A DNA stretch of 64,000 nt from an uncultured Rhodospirillales bacterium. Lineage in GTDB: Bacteria > Pseudomonadota > Alphaproteobacteria > ATCC43930 > CGMCC-115725. The notes beneath the pieces were generated by a model, which saw only the letters and a program-made list of their open reading frames with translations, searched no databases and was not told the origin of the DNA. The translations under genes were made by a program, and so were the position numbers. The stretch spans positions 1 to 64,000 of the forward strand of contig CAIJOA010000039.1 of NCBI GenBank assembly GCA_903822185.1. The letters are read 5' to 3'. Below are positions 32,643-41,719 of this stretch, piece after piece; position 1 is the stretch's first letter, and each line of letters opens with the position of its first letter.

Positions 32643-33445
32643 TGGATCTCTTTCCGGATGGTTTCATAGACAGTCGCGAAACCTTCCAGTGCGAAGATGT
32701 CCTTCACGTTGCGCGGCCGCTTGAACGGAATTTTATGGTCCGACGCGATCCGGGTCGGCTGTTTGGTCAGGACCAGCGTCCGGTCGCCGAGCGCAATCGC
32801 CTCGGCGATGTCGTGGGTGACGAAGATGATCGTCTTGCGGCCCATTTCCCAAAGCCGCAGAAGATCTTCCTGCAGCTGGATACGGGTCTGCGCATCGACG
32901 GCGGCGAAGGGTTCATCCATCAGGATGACCGGCGGATCATAGACCAGCGTGCGGATCAGCGAGGTGCGCTTGCGCATGCCGCCCGACAACTCATGCGGAT
33001 AATATTTCTCGTAGCCCGACAGGCCGACGGCCTTGATCAGCGTTTCGGCGTGAGCACGGCTTTTCTCGTCGAGGCGGCCCTGCACTTCCAAGGGGAAGAG
33101 CACGTTGTCCAGCGTTGTCCGCCACGGCAGAAGATTGTCGTCCTGCGTCACATAGCCGATGCGGCGATCGAGGCCGGGGCGCAGCGATTTCGAATCGCTG
33201 ACGCCGATCACATCGCCGCCGAAGACGATCTCGCCGCTGTTGGCCACATCGACTTGGGCAATCATGTTCAGCAAGGTCGATTTGCCCGAGCCTGACGGCC
33301 CGATCAGCGTGAGGAATTCGCCCTCATTGACGGTGAAGGACAGATCGCGAATGACCCACGGCGAGGGCTCCCGCCCCTGGCGTGTGGCAAAACGCTTGGC
33401 GAGATTGCGGACTTCGAGAAAAGGCGGTGTCGTCTGCTCGGTCAT
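32639..33445 (-). CDS. ABC transporter ATP-binding protein (SsuB/TauB type)
   Basis: A 268-residue ATPase. Walker A GPSGSGKST, Q-loop TQDDNLLPWRT, signature LSGGM, Walker B VILMDEPFAAVD and switch histidine in FVTHDIAEA are all present. It energises the two flanking permeases, which belong to the same family. Ten nucleotides or fewer separate it from both. Confidence 0.95.
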   Translation of the reverse strand: MTEQTTPPFLEVRNLAKRFATRQGREPSPWVIRDLSFTVNEGEFLTLIGPSGSGKSTLLNMIAQVDVANSGEIVFGGDVIGVSDSKSLRPGLDRRIGYVTQDDNLLPWRTTLDNVLFPLEVQGRLDEKSRAHAETLIKAVGLSGYEKYYPHELSGGMRKRTSLIRTLVYDPPVILMDEPFAAVDAQTRIQLQEDLLRLWEMGRKTIIFVTHDIAEAIALGDRTLVLTKQPTRIASDHKIPFKRPRNVKDIFALEGFATVYETIRKEIQ

Positions 33446-33452
33446 GATTGGC

Positions 33453-34232
33453 TCAAGCGTTTACTTGTTGAAGGGCATTGTCCGCAGGCGGGCGCCAGCG
33501 AAGCAAAAGTTTTTCAGTCTCATCGACGACCCAGCCCACGGCAAGGACGACGACCGTCGCACCAAGAATTGCGGCGAAGACCTGGGTGATGTCGAAATTC
33601 ATCGCGCCGATCTGCACGAGATACCCAAGGCCGCGATTTGACGAGATCAGTTCGGCGATGACGGCGGCGCCGATGCCATACGGCAGCGCGATGCGCAGAC
33701 CGGAGAAGATGTGCGGCACGGCGCCGGGGAACACGATGTGACGCGCTACTTGGCTTTCGCTGGCACCGACGAGTTGCGCCATCTGCACCAGCTTGGCGTC
33801 GAGCGAGCGAACACCCGAGAGCGTGCTGAAATATTCGATGAAGAAGACGACGCTGGCGACCAGCGCGATCTTCGATTCAATGCCGATGCCGAACCACAGG
33901 ATGAAGAGCGGTGCGAGCGCCAGCTTCGGCGCGCCGTAGCCGCCGACCATGAAAGGATCGAGCACCGACACCCAGGCCGGCATCCGGCGCAGCAGGAAAG
34001 GCAGAATGATCGCCGGCACCGCTCCGATGACGGCACCGACCAGCGCCTCCTCGACCGTATAGCCGGCATGGCGCAGCATTTCGCCGCTGAAGGTGGACAC
34101 GAAGAATCGGGAGATGGTGAGCCACGGCGTGCTGACCCAATAAGTGCCGAAATAGAGACTCGCGAGCTGCCACAGCCCGATCAGCACAATAAGGACGACG
34201 ATCCGGTCGGCCAGAACTCGATAGCGCTTCAT
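33453..34232 (-). CDS. ABC transporter permease (SsuC/TauC type), second
   Basis: A 259-residue permease with six membrane segments and the EAA loop (AQLVGASESQVARHIVFPGA). It differs clearly from the permease at 31827-32642, so the transporter is probably a heterodimeric channel, or two channels share one ATPase. It lies 7 nt before the ATPase gene and 104 nt after the class II aldolase gene. Confidence 0.93.
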   Translation of the reverse strand: MKRYRVLADRIVVLIVLIGLWQLASLYFGTYWVSTPWLTISRFFVSTFSGEMLRHAGYTVEEALVGAVIGAVPAIILPFLLRRMPAWVSVLDPFMVGGYGAPKLALAPLFILWFGIGIESKIALVASVVFFIEYFSTLSGVRSLDAKLVQMAQLVGASESQVARHIVFPGAVPHIFSGLRIALPYGIGAAVIAELISSNRGLGYLVQIGAMNFDITQVFAAILGATVVVLAVGWVVDETEKLLLRWRPPADNALQQVNA

Positions 34233-34336
34233 CGCTCCCCTGCATCCTTCTTATGGGATGATTTATGTCGAGGTCGTGACGCCTTGTCCAGCGTCGGATT
34301 CGATCGCCCATCCCACGCTGGTCCGGTTTCCGGGTG

Positions 34337-35074
34337 TTAGGGCACCTCGCCCAGGAGGTCGCTGACGCCGGCGCGGCGTGCCCAATACTCCCAAGCACGC
34401 CAGGACTCCGGTGCTTTGGGATTGAAGGTATTGCGTCCCTCCATCTCGCCGGGAGCCAAAGCCTTGAAATTAGGGCTCAATCGCATCGCCGCGGTCATCA
34501 CCCGCGCATTGACCGGCAGATAGACGGCGAGACGAACCACGTCCTGAACCGTCTGGCCGGCAGCGGCGAAGCCATGGCCCCGCATCAAGGTCACTTTCCC
34601 GTTGCCCAATCTTTTAGCAAGGTCGCGGCCGTGATCGGTATTGGTCACGAGCAGGTTGGTCTCATGGCCGAACTTCTCGGCGATGTCCCAAACCGGCACC
34701 GGGCCGCCAATCGCGCTGGCGACGTGAATGACCGGCTTCAGCGGAACATCGGTCAGGCCGAAAGGCAGCGTTTCTTCGGCATGGCTGTGTACGACCGCCA
34801 TTACTTCCGGGCGCGCCTCGAAGATGCCGCCATGAATGAAGCGTTCGAGATAAGGCGGGCGGCGATCGTCGCCGACGACCTTGCCGTCGAGGGTGAATTC
34901 CATGATGTCACGCGCCTCGACCAGTTCGGGGCTGCGCGAACGCGACAACAGGAACCGTTCCGGGTTGTCGGGGTGACGGATGCTGACATGGCCATAAGCA
35001 TCCACCACGCCCTGATGAGCGAGAATGCGATTGGCGATAACGATGTCGGCGATAGCGCGTTCCAGATTGCTCAT
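34337..35074 (-). CDS. Class II aldolase/adducin family protein
   Basis: A 245-residue cytosolic zinc enzyme. Metal histidines in VHSHAEETLPFG (HxH) and a later H in MRGHGFAAAG; the start LERAIADIVIANRILAHQGVVDAYGHVSIRHP is the family hallmark. Relatives cleave sugar phosphates, act as decarboxylases, or in aromatic pathways process hydroxylated carboxylates. Context (dihydroxyphthalate-decarboxylase-like gene 21 nt upstream) favours an aromatic-acid decarboxylase or aldolase role; inference only. Confidence 0.88.
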   Translation of the reverse strand: MSNLERAIADIVIANRILAHQGVVDAYGHVSIRHPDNPERFLLSRSRSPELVEARDIMEFTLDGKVVGDDRRPPYLERFIHGGIFEARPEVMAVVHSHAEETLPFGLTDVPLKPVIHVASAIGGPVPVWDIAEKFGHETNLLVTNTDHGRDLAKRLGNGKVTLMRGHGFAAAGQTVQDVVRLAVYLPVNARVMTAAMRLSPNFKALAPGEMEGRNTFNPKAPESWRAWEYWARRAGVSDLLGEVP

Positions 35075-35095
35075 GAATTTTTCCCTCTTATTCGA

Positions 35096-36073
35096 TCAAT
35101 AGGTTTTAACGAACAGGTCTTCGATCGGCATCTTTTTCGCGATCAGACCTTGTTCATGCAGATAGGTGACAAGCGCCTCGAGCGTCTTGCGGTTGGCCTC
35201 GATGCCGTCGGGCCACGGATCACCGCCGAACACCTCGTCGATCTCGTCCATGTCCGCCGTCATCCAAGGCAGCATGTACCGCAGCGCGCCGGTTTCGCGC
35301 ATCATCGCGAAAGCACGCTGGCGAGAAGCTTTGAGGGCTTCGTAAAGGCTCGTTGCAGCGTAAGGATATTTCTCATAGACGTCGCGGCGAATCACGACCA
35401 AGTGCATGATCGGGAAGATGCCGGTGCGCTTGTAGTAGTCTTTCTCGACCTCGCGGAAGTTCGGGAACAGCCGGACGACGTCCGGGTTGGTTTTCATCGA
35501 GGTCGGCAGATTGGTCGCCGCAATGGCGTCGATCTCGCCATTGTCGATCAGGTCGCTGAGCGAACGGCCGTCCTTAGCAATCTCGATATCGACTTTCTTC
35601 AACAGCGGCGGCGCGCTGGGATTGCCGTGCGAGCCGACATGATTGAGCGCGCCCTGCACCCAATGGATCTTCGAAACATCGACACCGTAGTCGTGTTCCA
35701 GCATGCCGCGATGGAAGATCGCCGCCGTCTGGGTATAGAGCGGTACGCCGACGCGTTTGCCTTCCAGATCCTTCGGCGTCTTGATGCCGGACTTCTTATT
35801 GATCGTGATCATGCTGTGCCGGAACGTCCGCGACGGGAAGAACGGCAGTGCGACGAACGGCGTCGTTCCAGCAGCAAAGCCCGAGATGAATTCCGAGCTG
35901 GAAAATTCCGCCGCATCGAATTCCTGGCCGCCGCCCATGCGATCGAAGATGTCGCGCGGGTTGTTCAGCACGACGAAATTGATATCGATCCCGTTCGGGC
36001 GAACCTCGCCGCTGTAAAGCGGCAGGACGCGATCATAGAGGCCGCAGGCAAAACTCAAAGTTGGCTTCGACAT
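35096..36073 (-). CDS. 4,5-dihydroxyphthalate decarboxylase-like protein
   Basis: A 325-residue protein starting MSKPTLSFACGLYDRVLPL with no signal peptide. It has the periplasmic-binding-protein-like fold shared by NMT1 proteins and the Pht5 decarboxylase: GIKTPKDLEGKRVGVPLYTQT and GMLEHDYGVDVSKIHWVQGALN are typical of the Pht5 group. Being cytosolic, it is more likely an enzyme than a transport protein. Named family members convert 4,5-dihydroxyphthalate to protocatechuate. It stands between a gentisate-dioxygenase-like cupin and a class II aldolase in one transcription unit. Confidence 0.78.
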   Translation of the reverse strand: MSKPTLSFACGLYDRVLPLYSGEVRPNGIDINFVVLNNPRDIFDRMGGGQEFDAAEFSSSEFISGFAAGTTPFVALPFFPSRTFRHSMITINKKSGIKTPKDLEGKRVGVPLYTQTAAIFHRGMLEHDYGVDVSKIHWVQGALNHVGSHGNPSAPPLLKKVDIEIAKDGRSLSDLIDNGEIDAIAATNLPTSMKTNPDVVRLFPNFREVEKDYYKRTGIFPIMHLVVIRRDVYEKYPYAATSLYEALKASRQRAFAMMRETGALRYMLPWMTADMDEIDEVFGGDPWPDGIEANRKTLEALVTYLHEQGLIAKKMPIEDLFVKTY

Positions 36074-36086
36074 GGCTCGATCTTTC

Positions 36087-37055
36087 TTAGAGTTGTTCGT
36101 CGCGAAGGAAGCCGAGCTTCGACATCACCGGCTCGTCCGTGACGCGGAAGAGCACGCCGCCCTTCGCGCTTTTGTGATAATGCGCCTGCCAGGACGGTAC
36201 GGCGAAGACATCGCCGCGCTGCCAGGGGAAGCTCTTGCCCTCGACGATCGTCTCACCCTCGCCCTCGACCGGCGAGAAGATCAGATTGGCCGTTGTGCGA
36301 TAGGGCTTGGTGTCCTGGCCCGGTGCCAACTTCACCATATGCAGCGCGATCGTGTTCATCGCCGGATCGCCAAGCTGGACTTCGGCGGCGCCCGTCGGGC
36401 CGGAAGCAGCGGCAGCGAGTTTCGCCTGCGTCTCGGCCCAAGGGAAATGCATCGCCGACGGCACGGCGGGCGCAACGCCCTTGGCATATTCGTCGGGATT
36501 CGGTTCGAAGAACATCGGCTCCAGCAGATGCACCAAAGGCACGTCGAGGAAATCGATCCAATAGCCGTTGGCCTTGCTGTCGTTGCCATGGCCGTGCCAG
36601 CACCAGTTCGGCGTCAGCAACACGTCGCCCGGCATCATTTCGAGCCGCACGCCATCGACCACCGTGTAAGTACCGGGTTCGGCATCGACAACAAGACGCA
36701 GAGCGTTGGGCGAATGACGGTGCGAACGCGCATGTTCGCCCGGCATGATCATCTGATAGGCCGACACCAGGGTCGTCACGGTGGCGTAGTCGCTACCGGC
36801 CTTGGTGTTGGTAAGGATGAGATTGCGGCGCTCGGCGAGATCGGTGTTGATCAAACGGCCGGCGGCGTCGAGCGCGGGTTTCGCCTGGGCATAGTGCCAG
36901 ATAGCCGGCGGAAATTTCTGTTTCGGCGTCGGATAGAGCGACGGCGTTTTCTTGTTCCAGCCCGGCCCCATATCGACGGTCGCGAGGTGACCGTAGAGCT
37001 CTTCGAGCGAACCGGCATTGCGAAGTTGCTGCGGTGTCGCGCCCGTCATGCTCAT
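36087..37055 (-). CDS. Gentisate 1,2-dioxygenase-like bicupin
   Basis: A 322-residue double cupin. First cupin: HARSHRHSPNALRLVVD and MMPGDVLLTPNWCWHGHGN, giving the Fe(II) histidines; second cupin FPWQRGDVFAVPSWQAHYHK, probably structural. Related enzymes open gentisate or salicylate rings with O2. Start ATG 37055 has GGAGGAG 7-8 nt upstream; the longer frame adds 30 Arg-rich residues that overlap the upstream gene and are not family-like. Adjacent hydroxylase makes an aromatic substrate plausible. Confidence 0.85.
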   Translation of the reverse strand: MSMTGATPQQLRNAGSLEELYGHLATVDMGPGWNKKTPSLYPTPKQKFPPAIWHYAQAKPALDAAGRLINTDLAERRNLILTNTKAGSDYATVTTLVSAYQMIMPGEHARSHRHSPNALRLVVDAEPGTYTVVDGVRLEMMPGDVLLTPNWCWHGHGNDSKANGYWIDFLDVPLVHLLEPMFFEPNPDEYAKGVAPAVPSAMHFPWAETQAKLAAAASGPTGAAEVQLGDPAMNTIALHMVKLAPGQDTKPYRTTANLIFSPVEGEGETIVEGKSFPWQRGDVFAVPSWQAHYHKSAKGGVLFRVTDEPVMSKLGFLRDEQL

Positions 37056-37075
37056 CGTGTCTCTCCTCCGCGTTC

Positions 37076-38698
37076 TTAGTGAGATGCGCCGCGAACGGTA
37101 TCGATCAGCCGAAGCGGATCTTGCGGCAATTGATCGTCGCGCCAAGCAACATGCCCGTCGGGACGCACTAGAACCAGTTTGCGTTGATAGGCGCTCGCCA
37201 CTGCAGGCTCGTCAAGCGCCACCTCGGTCAGCGGCACACCGCGTTGCTTCGCTGCCGCTAACAAAGCGTCCGCCTTGGGCGCATCACCGCCGATGCGGAG
37301 CAGCACGAAACCTTTGCCGAAAAGATCGAGCGTTGACCTTCCGTCCTTCAACCAGGCATGCGGCGCCCGCGCGCCCGGCCGCGCCGTCTGGGTATAGGTC
37401 ATCTCTTCATCGAACGGGACCGGCGTTCCGTCCGGCACGACGATCGGCGAATCGTCATAGCGATAGCCGAGATGAATCCCCAGCGTGTGCCATTCATGCG
37501 TCATCGCCGCGGCGAATTCCTTACCGAGCTTAACGCGCAAAGCAGCGCCCTCCGGCGTCGGATCGAGCAGCGCCGCGTTCTCGCCCGGTGAACGCATCCG
37601 GCCTAGATTGCGGCTAGCCTCGGCGACGTTGCGCTGCCCCACCGGGCGGCGTTCCGGCTCGTAGCTTTCCATCAAATGTGGCCCGCCCCATCCGGCGAGG
37701 CACGCATCCAGTTTCCACGACAGATCGACAGCGTCCTGAATGCCGGTGTTCATGCCGAAGCCCCCGGTCGGCGACATCAGATGCACCGCGTCGCCTGCAA
37801 TGAAGACACGGCCCTTGCCGAAATGCTCGGCCACCATTTCGCGCCGGACCCAGGGCAGCACGGTCAAAATCTCGTAATCGAAATCGAACCCAGCGGCACG
37901 GCGGATCGCGGAGCGAATTTCGGTTTCAGTCGGGATGCGTTTTTCCTCGCTCCCGATAATCGACATACGCCACCAGTCACGACCGTTGATCGCGACGATG
38001 GTGCCCCAGGTGCCCTCGGGACCGACGAAGATATGGCGATAGCCTTTGCCCTTGTCGTGCATCTTCACAAGGTCGGGGCAGCGGAAGATGATGTTGGTCG
38101 TATAGGTCAGGGCCGGCTTGCCCTGCAGCACGATGCCAAGGCCTTCGCGCACCTTGCTGGCCGCGCCATCGCAGCCGACCATATATTGCGCGCGCAGCGT
38201 CTCGCGCTGGTTGGTGTCGATATTTTCGACTTCGGCGGTGACGCCGTCCGAGTCCTGGGTGAAGCCCAGGAACTTGGTTTTGTAGCGCAGCGTGACGCTC
38301 GGGAGCGTACGGCAATATTGCTGCAGGATCGGATCGAACATGTGTTGCGGGCAACGTTCGCGATGCTGCGGGCTTTGCTCGGGCAGCACTTCGTCCTGCA
38401 TCGCCGGAAAGGATTCACGCCCCAGCTCGTAACCGTTGAGCGCGGTCAGATACATATTGTCTTGCGGATAATCGCGCGGATACGGCGAATGCTCGACCGC
38501 ATCGACCAGCCCCCAGCGGCGGCAGAACTCCATCGTCCGGACGCCGACGAAATCCATGCGTGGCTGGTAGATCGATCCGTCCGACTGCTCGATCACCACC
38601 ACTTGCCGGCCGCGCCAACCGAGATCGCCGGCCAGAGCCAGACCAACCGGCCCGGCGCCGATCACCAAGACCGGCAGGCTGTCGCGTGAATCATTCAT
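37076..38698 (-). CDS. FAD-dependent aromatic hydroxylase (PheA/TfdB/MhpA type)
   Basis: A 540-residue class A flavoprotein monooxygenase. FAD loop VLVIGAGPVGLALAGDL near residue 10-26, DG motif VGCDGAASKVREGLG (about 175), and GD motif RVFIAGDAVHLMSPTGGFGMN (about 297-316). C-terminal thioredoxin-like tail (about 420-540) typical of phenol hydroxylases. It adds a hydroxyl group to a phenolic substrate using NAD(P)H and O2. First gene of a possible unit running down to the ABC transporter. Confidence 0.92.
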   Translation of the reverse strand: MNDSRDSLPVLVIGAGPVGLALAGDLGWRGRQVVVIEQSDGSIYQPRMDFVGVRTMEFCRRWGLVDAVEHSPYPRDYPQDNMYLTALNGYELGRESFPAMQDEVLPEQSPQHRERCPQHMFDPILQQYCRTLPSVTLRYKTKFLGFTQDSDGVTAEVENIDTNQRETLRAQYMVGCDGAASKVREGLGIVLQGKPALTYTTNIIFRCPDLVKMHDKGKGYRHIFVGPEGTWGTIVAINGRDWWRMSIIGSEEKRIPTETEIRSAIRRAAGFDFDYEILTVLPWVRREMVAEHFGKGRVFIAGDAVHLMSPTGGFGMNTGIQDAVDLSWKLDACLAGWGGPHLMESYEPERRPVGQRNVAEASRNLGRMRSPGENAALLDPTPEGAALRVKLGKEFAAAMTHEWHTLGIHLGYRYDDSPIVVPDGTPVPFDEEMTYTQTARPGARAPHAWLKDGRSTLDLFGKGFVLLRIGGDAPKADALLAAAKQRGVPLTEVALDEPAVASAYQRKLVLVRPDGHVAWRDDQLPQDPLRLIDTVRGASH

Positions 38699-38758
38699 GA
38701 GCCGTGTCCTCGCCCGTGCGTCTATCGTTGCGACCGGAAAATAAGACGCCGGAAGGCT

Positions 38759-39475
38759 TCACGCCAGCGCGGCCGCGCAATGATCTGCGAAGCCGTTGAG
38801 CGTGCCCACCGCATCGCCCGCGTAGGACGAGCCGTGCATCAGCGCGAGCTTCTTCGGCTGCAACGCGGCGAGGCGGCGCAACGTGGGCGCGGCGGTTGGG
38901 GTGAGGCTCATCGCGTGCGAATGACTTTCGCTGGCGATGCCGAGACTCAGCACATCCGTTTCGACCAGCGCCGGCCCGTCGCCGCCATGGCCGAAGAGGT
39001 CGCTACAAAACAGCGTGCCCGTCGTTTCCTCGAAACAAAGCTGCGCGTCCCAGCCATGCGGCAGATGCGGCGTCGCGAGAAACCGGACGCGTTTGCCGCC
39101 CAGATCGACAGCCTCGTTATCCGCCACCTTGCGCGGCGGACGGATCGCCTGGTCGCCCAGCCAGATAGCACAGCCGACCGGTGTATGAACGACCTCGGCA
39201 TGCGGGGCGGCGGCGAGCCATTCGTTGAGCGCGCCGCTTTCGTCAGCCTCGACATGGCTATAGGCGATGAAGCGCAACGTCTCGACCGGAACGATCTTCG
39301 CGATCGCCGCCGCGATCGACGCAAACATGCGGCGATGACCGAGATGAAACAGCATCGGCTGTTCGCCGCGAATGAGAAACTGATTGAAGGTGAACCCCGC
39401 CGGCGCATTAACCTCGGGCACGAAGGTCGAAAGCCGATAAATCCCGTCGGCAATCTCGGCAATACGTGTTTCCAT
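38759..39475 (-). CDS. Beta-lactamase-fold protein with flavodiiron-type metal site
   Basis: A 238-residue protein of the metallo-beta-lactamase fold. Its metal motif is SHVEADESG, that is H-x-E-x-D, as in the di-iron (ODP) domain of flavodiiron proteins rather than the HxHxDH of zinc hydrolases; later ligands likely are H in ATPHLPHGWD, D in CSDLFGHGG and H in LMHGSSYAGD. No flavodoxin domain is attached. Probable role: binding or sensing O2/NO, or a diiron oxidoreductase. It sits beside oxygen-using ring-modifying enzymes and is divergent from the royal-jelly-family gene. Confidence 0.8.
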   Translation of the reverse strand: METRIAEIADGIYRLSTFVPEVNAPAGFTFNQFLIRGEQPMLFHLGHRRMFASIAAAIAKIVPVETLRFIAYSHVEADESGALNEWLAAAPHAEVVHTPVGCAIWLGDQAIRPPRKVADNEAVDLGGKRVRFLATPHLPHGWDAQLCFEETTGTLFCSDLFGHGGDGPALVETDVLSLGIASESHSHAMSLTPTAAPTLRRLAALQPKKLALMHGSSYAGDAVGTLNGFADHCAAALA

Positions 39476-39497
39476 CCGCTCCTCCTATCCGCACACG

Positions 39498-39519
39498 AAC
39501 CATGGTTGGGTTTCAACCA
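39498..39519. promoter_or_regulatory. Overlapping palindromes in a divergent promoter region
   Basis: AACCATGGTT (39498-39507) is a perfect palindrome and TGGTTG/CAACCA (39503-39519) a perfect inverted repeat. They lie in the 85-nt gap between two divergent genes, just upstream of a plausible plus-strand -10 (GATACT, about 39533). Candidate operator. Confidence 0.35.
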
Positions 39520-39560
39520 GGCTGTCAAACCTGATACTGTCCCCTTCGGGAGGGGACACC

Positions 39561-40589
39561 ATGGACGATAATGCAGGGCTGATTCGCGTCGCCGCATCGG
39601 AAAGCGCAATCCTCAACGGCGTTGCGGTATCGCCCGAGGGTCGGGTCTTTTCCAGCTTTCCGCGCTGGATGCACGGACCGACGCCCTGCATCGGCGAAGC
39701 GATGCCGGACGGCAGCTTCCGGACCTTTGCCATTGGTGACTGGAACGACTGGCACGAGGGCATGTCGGTGACGGACCATTTCGTCAACGTGCACTCACTC
39801 CATACCGACGCCGATAATTTCCTCTGGGTGATCGACGATGGTGCGGCGCACCATCAGCCGTATCTGCCCGGCGCGCCGAAGGTCGTGAAGATCGATTTGC
39901 GGACCAACCAGATCGTCCGCGTCTATCCGATCGATGCGACGGTGGCGCCGCCCAAATCCGTGCTCGGCCATATGCGCGTTCTCGGCAAGCATGGCTTCAT
40001 CACCGAATCTTTCCATAACGGTATCATCGTTCTCGATACCGATACGGGTGCGACGCGGCGCATCCTCCACGGTCTGCCGCAGACGCAAGCCGATACCAGC
40101 ATCGTGCCGATGATCGACGGCCGAGAGTTCCGTCGTGCCAACGGGCAAGTGCCGCAGGTCCATATGGATTTGCTGGAATTGAGCAATGACGGACGCTGGC
40201 TTTATTTCACCAGCCTCTTCGGTCCCCTGCTCTGCCGGATCGAAACCAAACATCTGATCGACGCGAGCCTGAGCGCAGATCAGCTCGCCGCGCATGTCGA
40301 AGAAGTGGCCCGTATCCCGCCTTGTGCCGGCGTCACCATCGATAAGCGCGGCAATATCTATTTTTCGGCCTTCAGCGAGAACGCGATCCTGGTGCTGGGC
40401 GCCGACAAACAGCTCAAGACATTGGCGGCCGACCCGCGCATCAGCTTTCCCAACGAATGCGATATCGGCCCGGACGACTATCTTTATTTCCCGGCCTCGC
40501 AGATCCATCGCCTGGCTGGTTTCCATGCCGACGGAAAATCGACGGTTAAAACGCCGTGGGAAGTGTTGAAGATAAAGACGGTCGCTTAG
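39561..40589 (+). CDS. Major royal jelly protein/yellow family beta-propeller protein
   Basis: A 342-residue cytosolic protein starting MDDNAGLIRVAAS, without signal peptide, 10 nt behind a GGGAGGGG ribosome site. Typical family blocks: FLWVIDDGAAHHQPYLPG, PKVVKIDLRTNQIVRVYPID, SVLGHMRVLGKHGFITES and a late NECDIGPDDYLYFPAS. The family folds as a six-bladed propeller and is related to lactonases (SMP-30 group). In this setting a lactone or ring-product hydrolase is plausible, but activity is unproven. Followed 41 nt later by an amidohydrolase gene. Confidence 0.82.
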   Translation: MDDNAGLIRVAASESAILNGVAVSPEGRVFSSFPRWMHGPTPCIGEAMPDGSFRTFAIGDWNDWHEGMSVTDHFVNVHSLHTDADNFLWVIDDGAAHHQPYLPGAPKVVKIDLRTNQIVRVYPIDATVAPPKSVLGHMRVLGKHGFITESFHNGIIVLDTDTGATRRILHGLPQTQADTSIVPMIDGREFRRANGQVPQVHMDLLELSNDGRWLYFTSLFGPLLCRIETKHLIDASLSADQLAAHVEEVARIPPCAGVTIDKRGNIYFSAFSENAILVLGADKQLKTLAADPRISFPNECDIGPDDYLYFPASQIHRLAGFHADGKSTVKTPWEVLKIKTVA

Positions 40590-40630
40590 AAAAACGCGCT
40601 ATAAAGACGGAATCTCAGGGGGACACAGCC

Positions 40631-41611
40631 ATGCCGACACCGATCATCGATTTCCACGTTCATTTCAGCCATCCCGAATTGGCGCAAAAAGGCGCGGCAA
40701 AAAACGTGATGACCGGCTTTGGCGCGCGCCAAATGCCGCCCGCCCAGCCGAGCGACGGTTGGCGCTATCAAGTTCAAGAGAAGTGCAAAACCGCCGACCT
40801 CCAGATCGCCGACATGGACAAGTTCGGCATCGGCATGCATGTGACCTCGCTGATCGCCGTCACCTGCAACACGGACTGGGCCGAGCCCGAGGAAGCCTTC
40901 GCCCTCAACCGGCACGCCAATGAGATGAACGCGGAATGGATGCGCAAAAATCCCGACCGCTTCATCGGCAGCTTCACCCTGCCCTTGCAGGACATGAATC
41001 TGGCGATGAAGGAATTCGACTATGCCGTGAACACGCTGGGTCTCAAAGTCGCCAGCATCTCGTCCAACTGCCGCGGCGACTATATCGGTGAGACGAAATT
41101 CCGTCCGCTGTGGGAAGCGATCCATGCGCATAACGTGCCGGTGTTCCTCCATCCGCACGGCATGACGGACATGAAGCTGCAGAAATATTTCCTCTGGAAC
41201 GGCATCGGCCAGCCGATGGAAGAGACGCGGGCCATGACCTCGCTGATCTTCGACGGCACGATGGACGCTTTTCCCGGCCTCAAGATCGTCATGGCGCATG
41301 GTGGCGGCTACTTGCCCCACTATTCCGGCCGGCTCGACCGCAACATCGAGAACAATCCGGGCTTCTTTAATCTCAAGAAGAAACCGAGCGAATATCTGCG
41401 CGACTTCTATTACGACACCTGCGTCTATGGTTCGGACGTGCTCGAAGCGCTGATCAAGAAAGTCGGCATCGACCGCATCACTTTCGGCACCGACTATCCG
41501 GTCGGCGAGCGCGATCCCTTCGCGACCCTCAATAACTGCCCAGGCCTGACCGCTGCCGACCGCGAGATGATCACCCGCACGACACCGGCGAAGATTTTGG
41601 GGTTGGCATAG
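40631..41611 (+). CDS. ACMSD-type amidohydrolase (possible aromatic acid decarboxylase)
   Basis: A 326-residue metal-dependent TIM-barrel enzyme. Metal ligands: IIDFHVHF (HxH), FLHPHGM (H), VMAHGGGYLPHY (H) and FGTDYP (D). This set matches the ACMSD/gamma-resorcylate decarboxylase/LigW group, which removes CO2 from aromatic or ring-opened acids; some members are hydrolases or hydratases. Start ATG 40631 follows AGGGGG; the longer frame runs into the previous gene. Pairs with the upstream propeller protein. Confidence 0.88.
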   Translation: MPTPIIDFHVHFSHPELAQKGAAKNVMTGFGARQMPPAQPSDGWRYQVQEKCKTADLQIADMDKFGIGMHVTSLIAVTCNTDWAEPEEAFALNRHANEMNAEWMRKNPDRFIGSFTLPLQDMNLAMKEFDYAVNTLGLKVASISSNCRGDYIGETKFRPLWEAIHAHNVPVFLHPHGMTDMKLQKYFLWNGIGQPMEETRAMTSLIFDGTMDAFPGLKIVMAHGGGYLPHYSGRLDRNIENNPGFFNLKKKPSEYLRDFYYDTCVYGSDVLEALIKKVGIDRITFGTDYPVGERDPFATLNNCPGLTAADREMITRTTPAKILGLA

Positions 41612-41631
41612 AGTCAGCTTTTAAAATTGAT

Positions 41632-41711
41632 CGTCACCCCCGCGAAAGCGGGGGTCCATGCTTAACAACAGATTCGCTGCACGATGGATTCCCGCTTTCG
41701 CGGGAATGACG
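41632..41711. repeat. REP-like palindromic repeat pair (BIME-like)
   Basis: Two hairpins in opposite orientation: arms ACCCCCGC/GCGGGGGT with GAAA loop (41636-41655), and ATTCCCGC/GCGGGAAT with TTTC loop (41688-41707), flanked by GTC..TCCA and TGGA..GAC. The GTCA-TTCCCGCGAAAGCGGGAA-TCCA pattern is a very common dispersed repeat in GC-rich proteobacterial genomes. It separates two convergent genes and may also stop transcription. Confidence 0.75.
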
Positions 41712-41719
41712 GACTTGGT

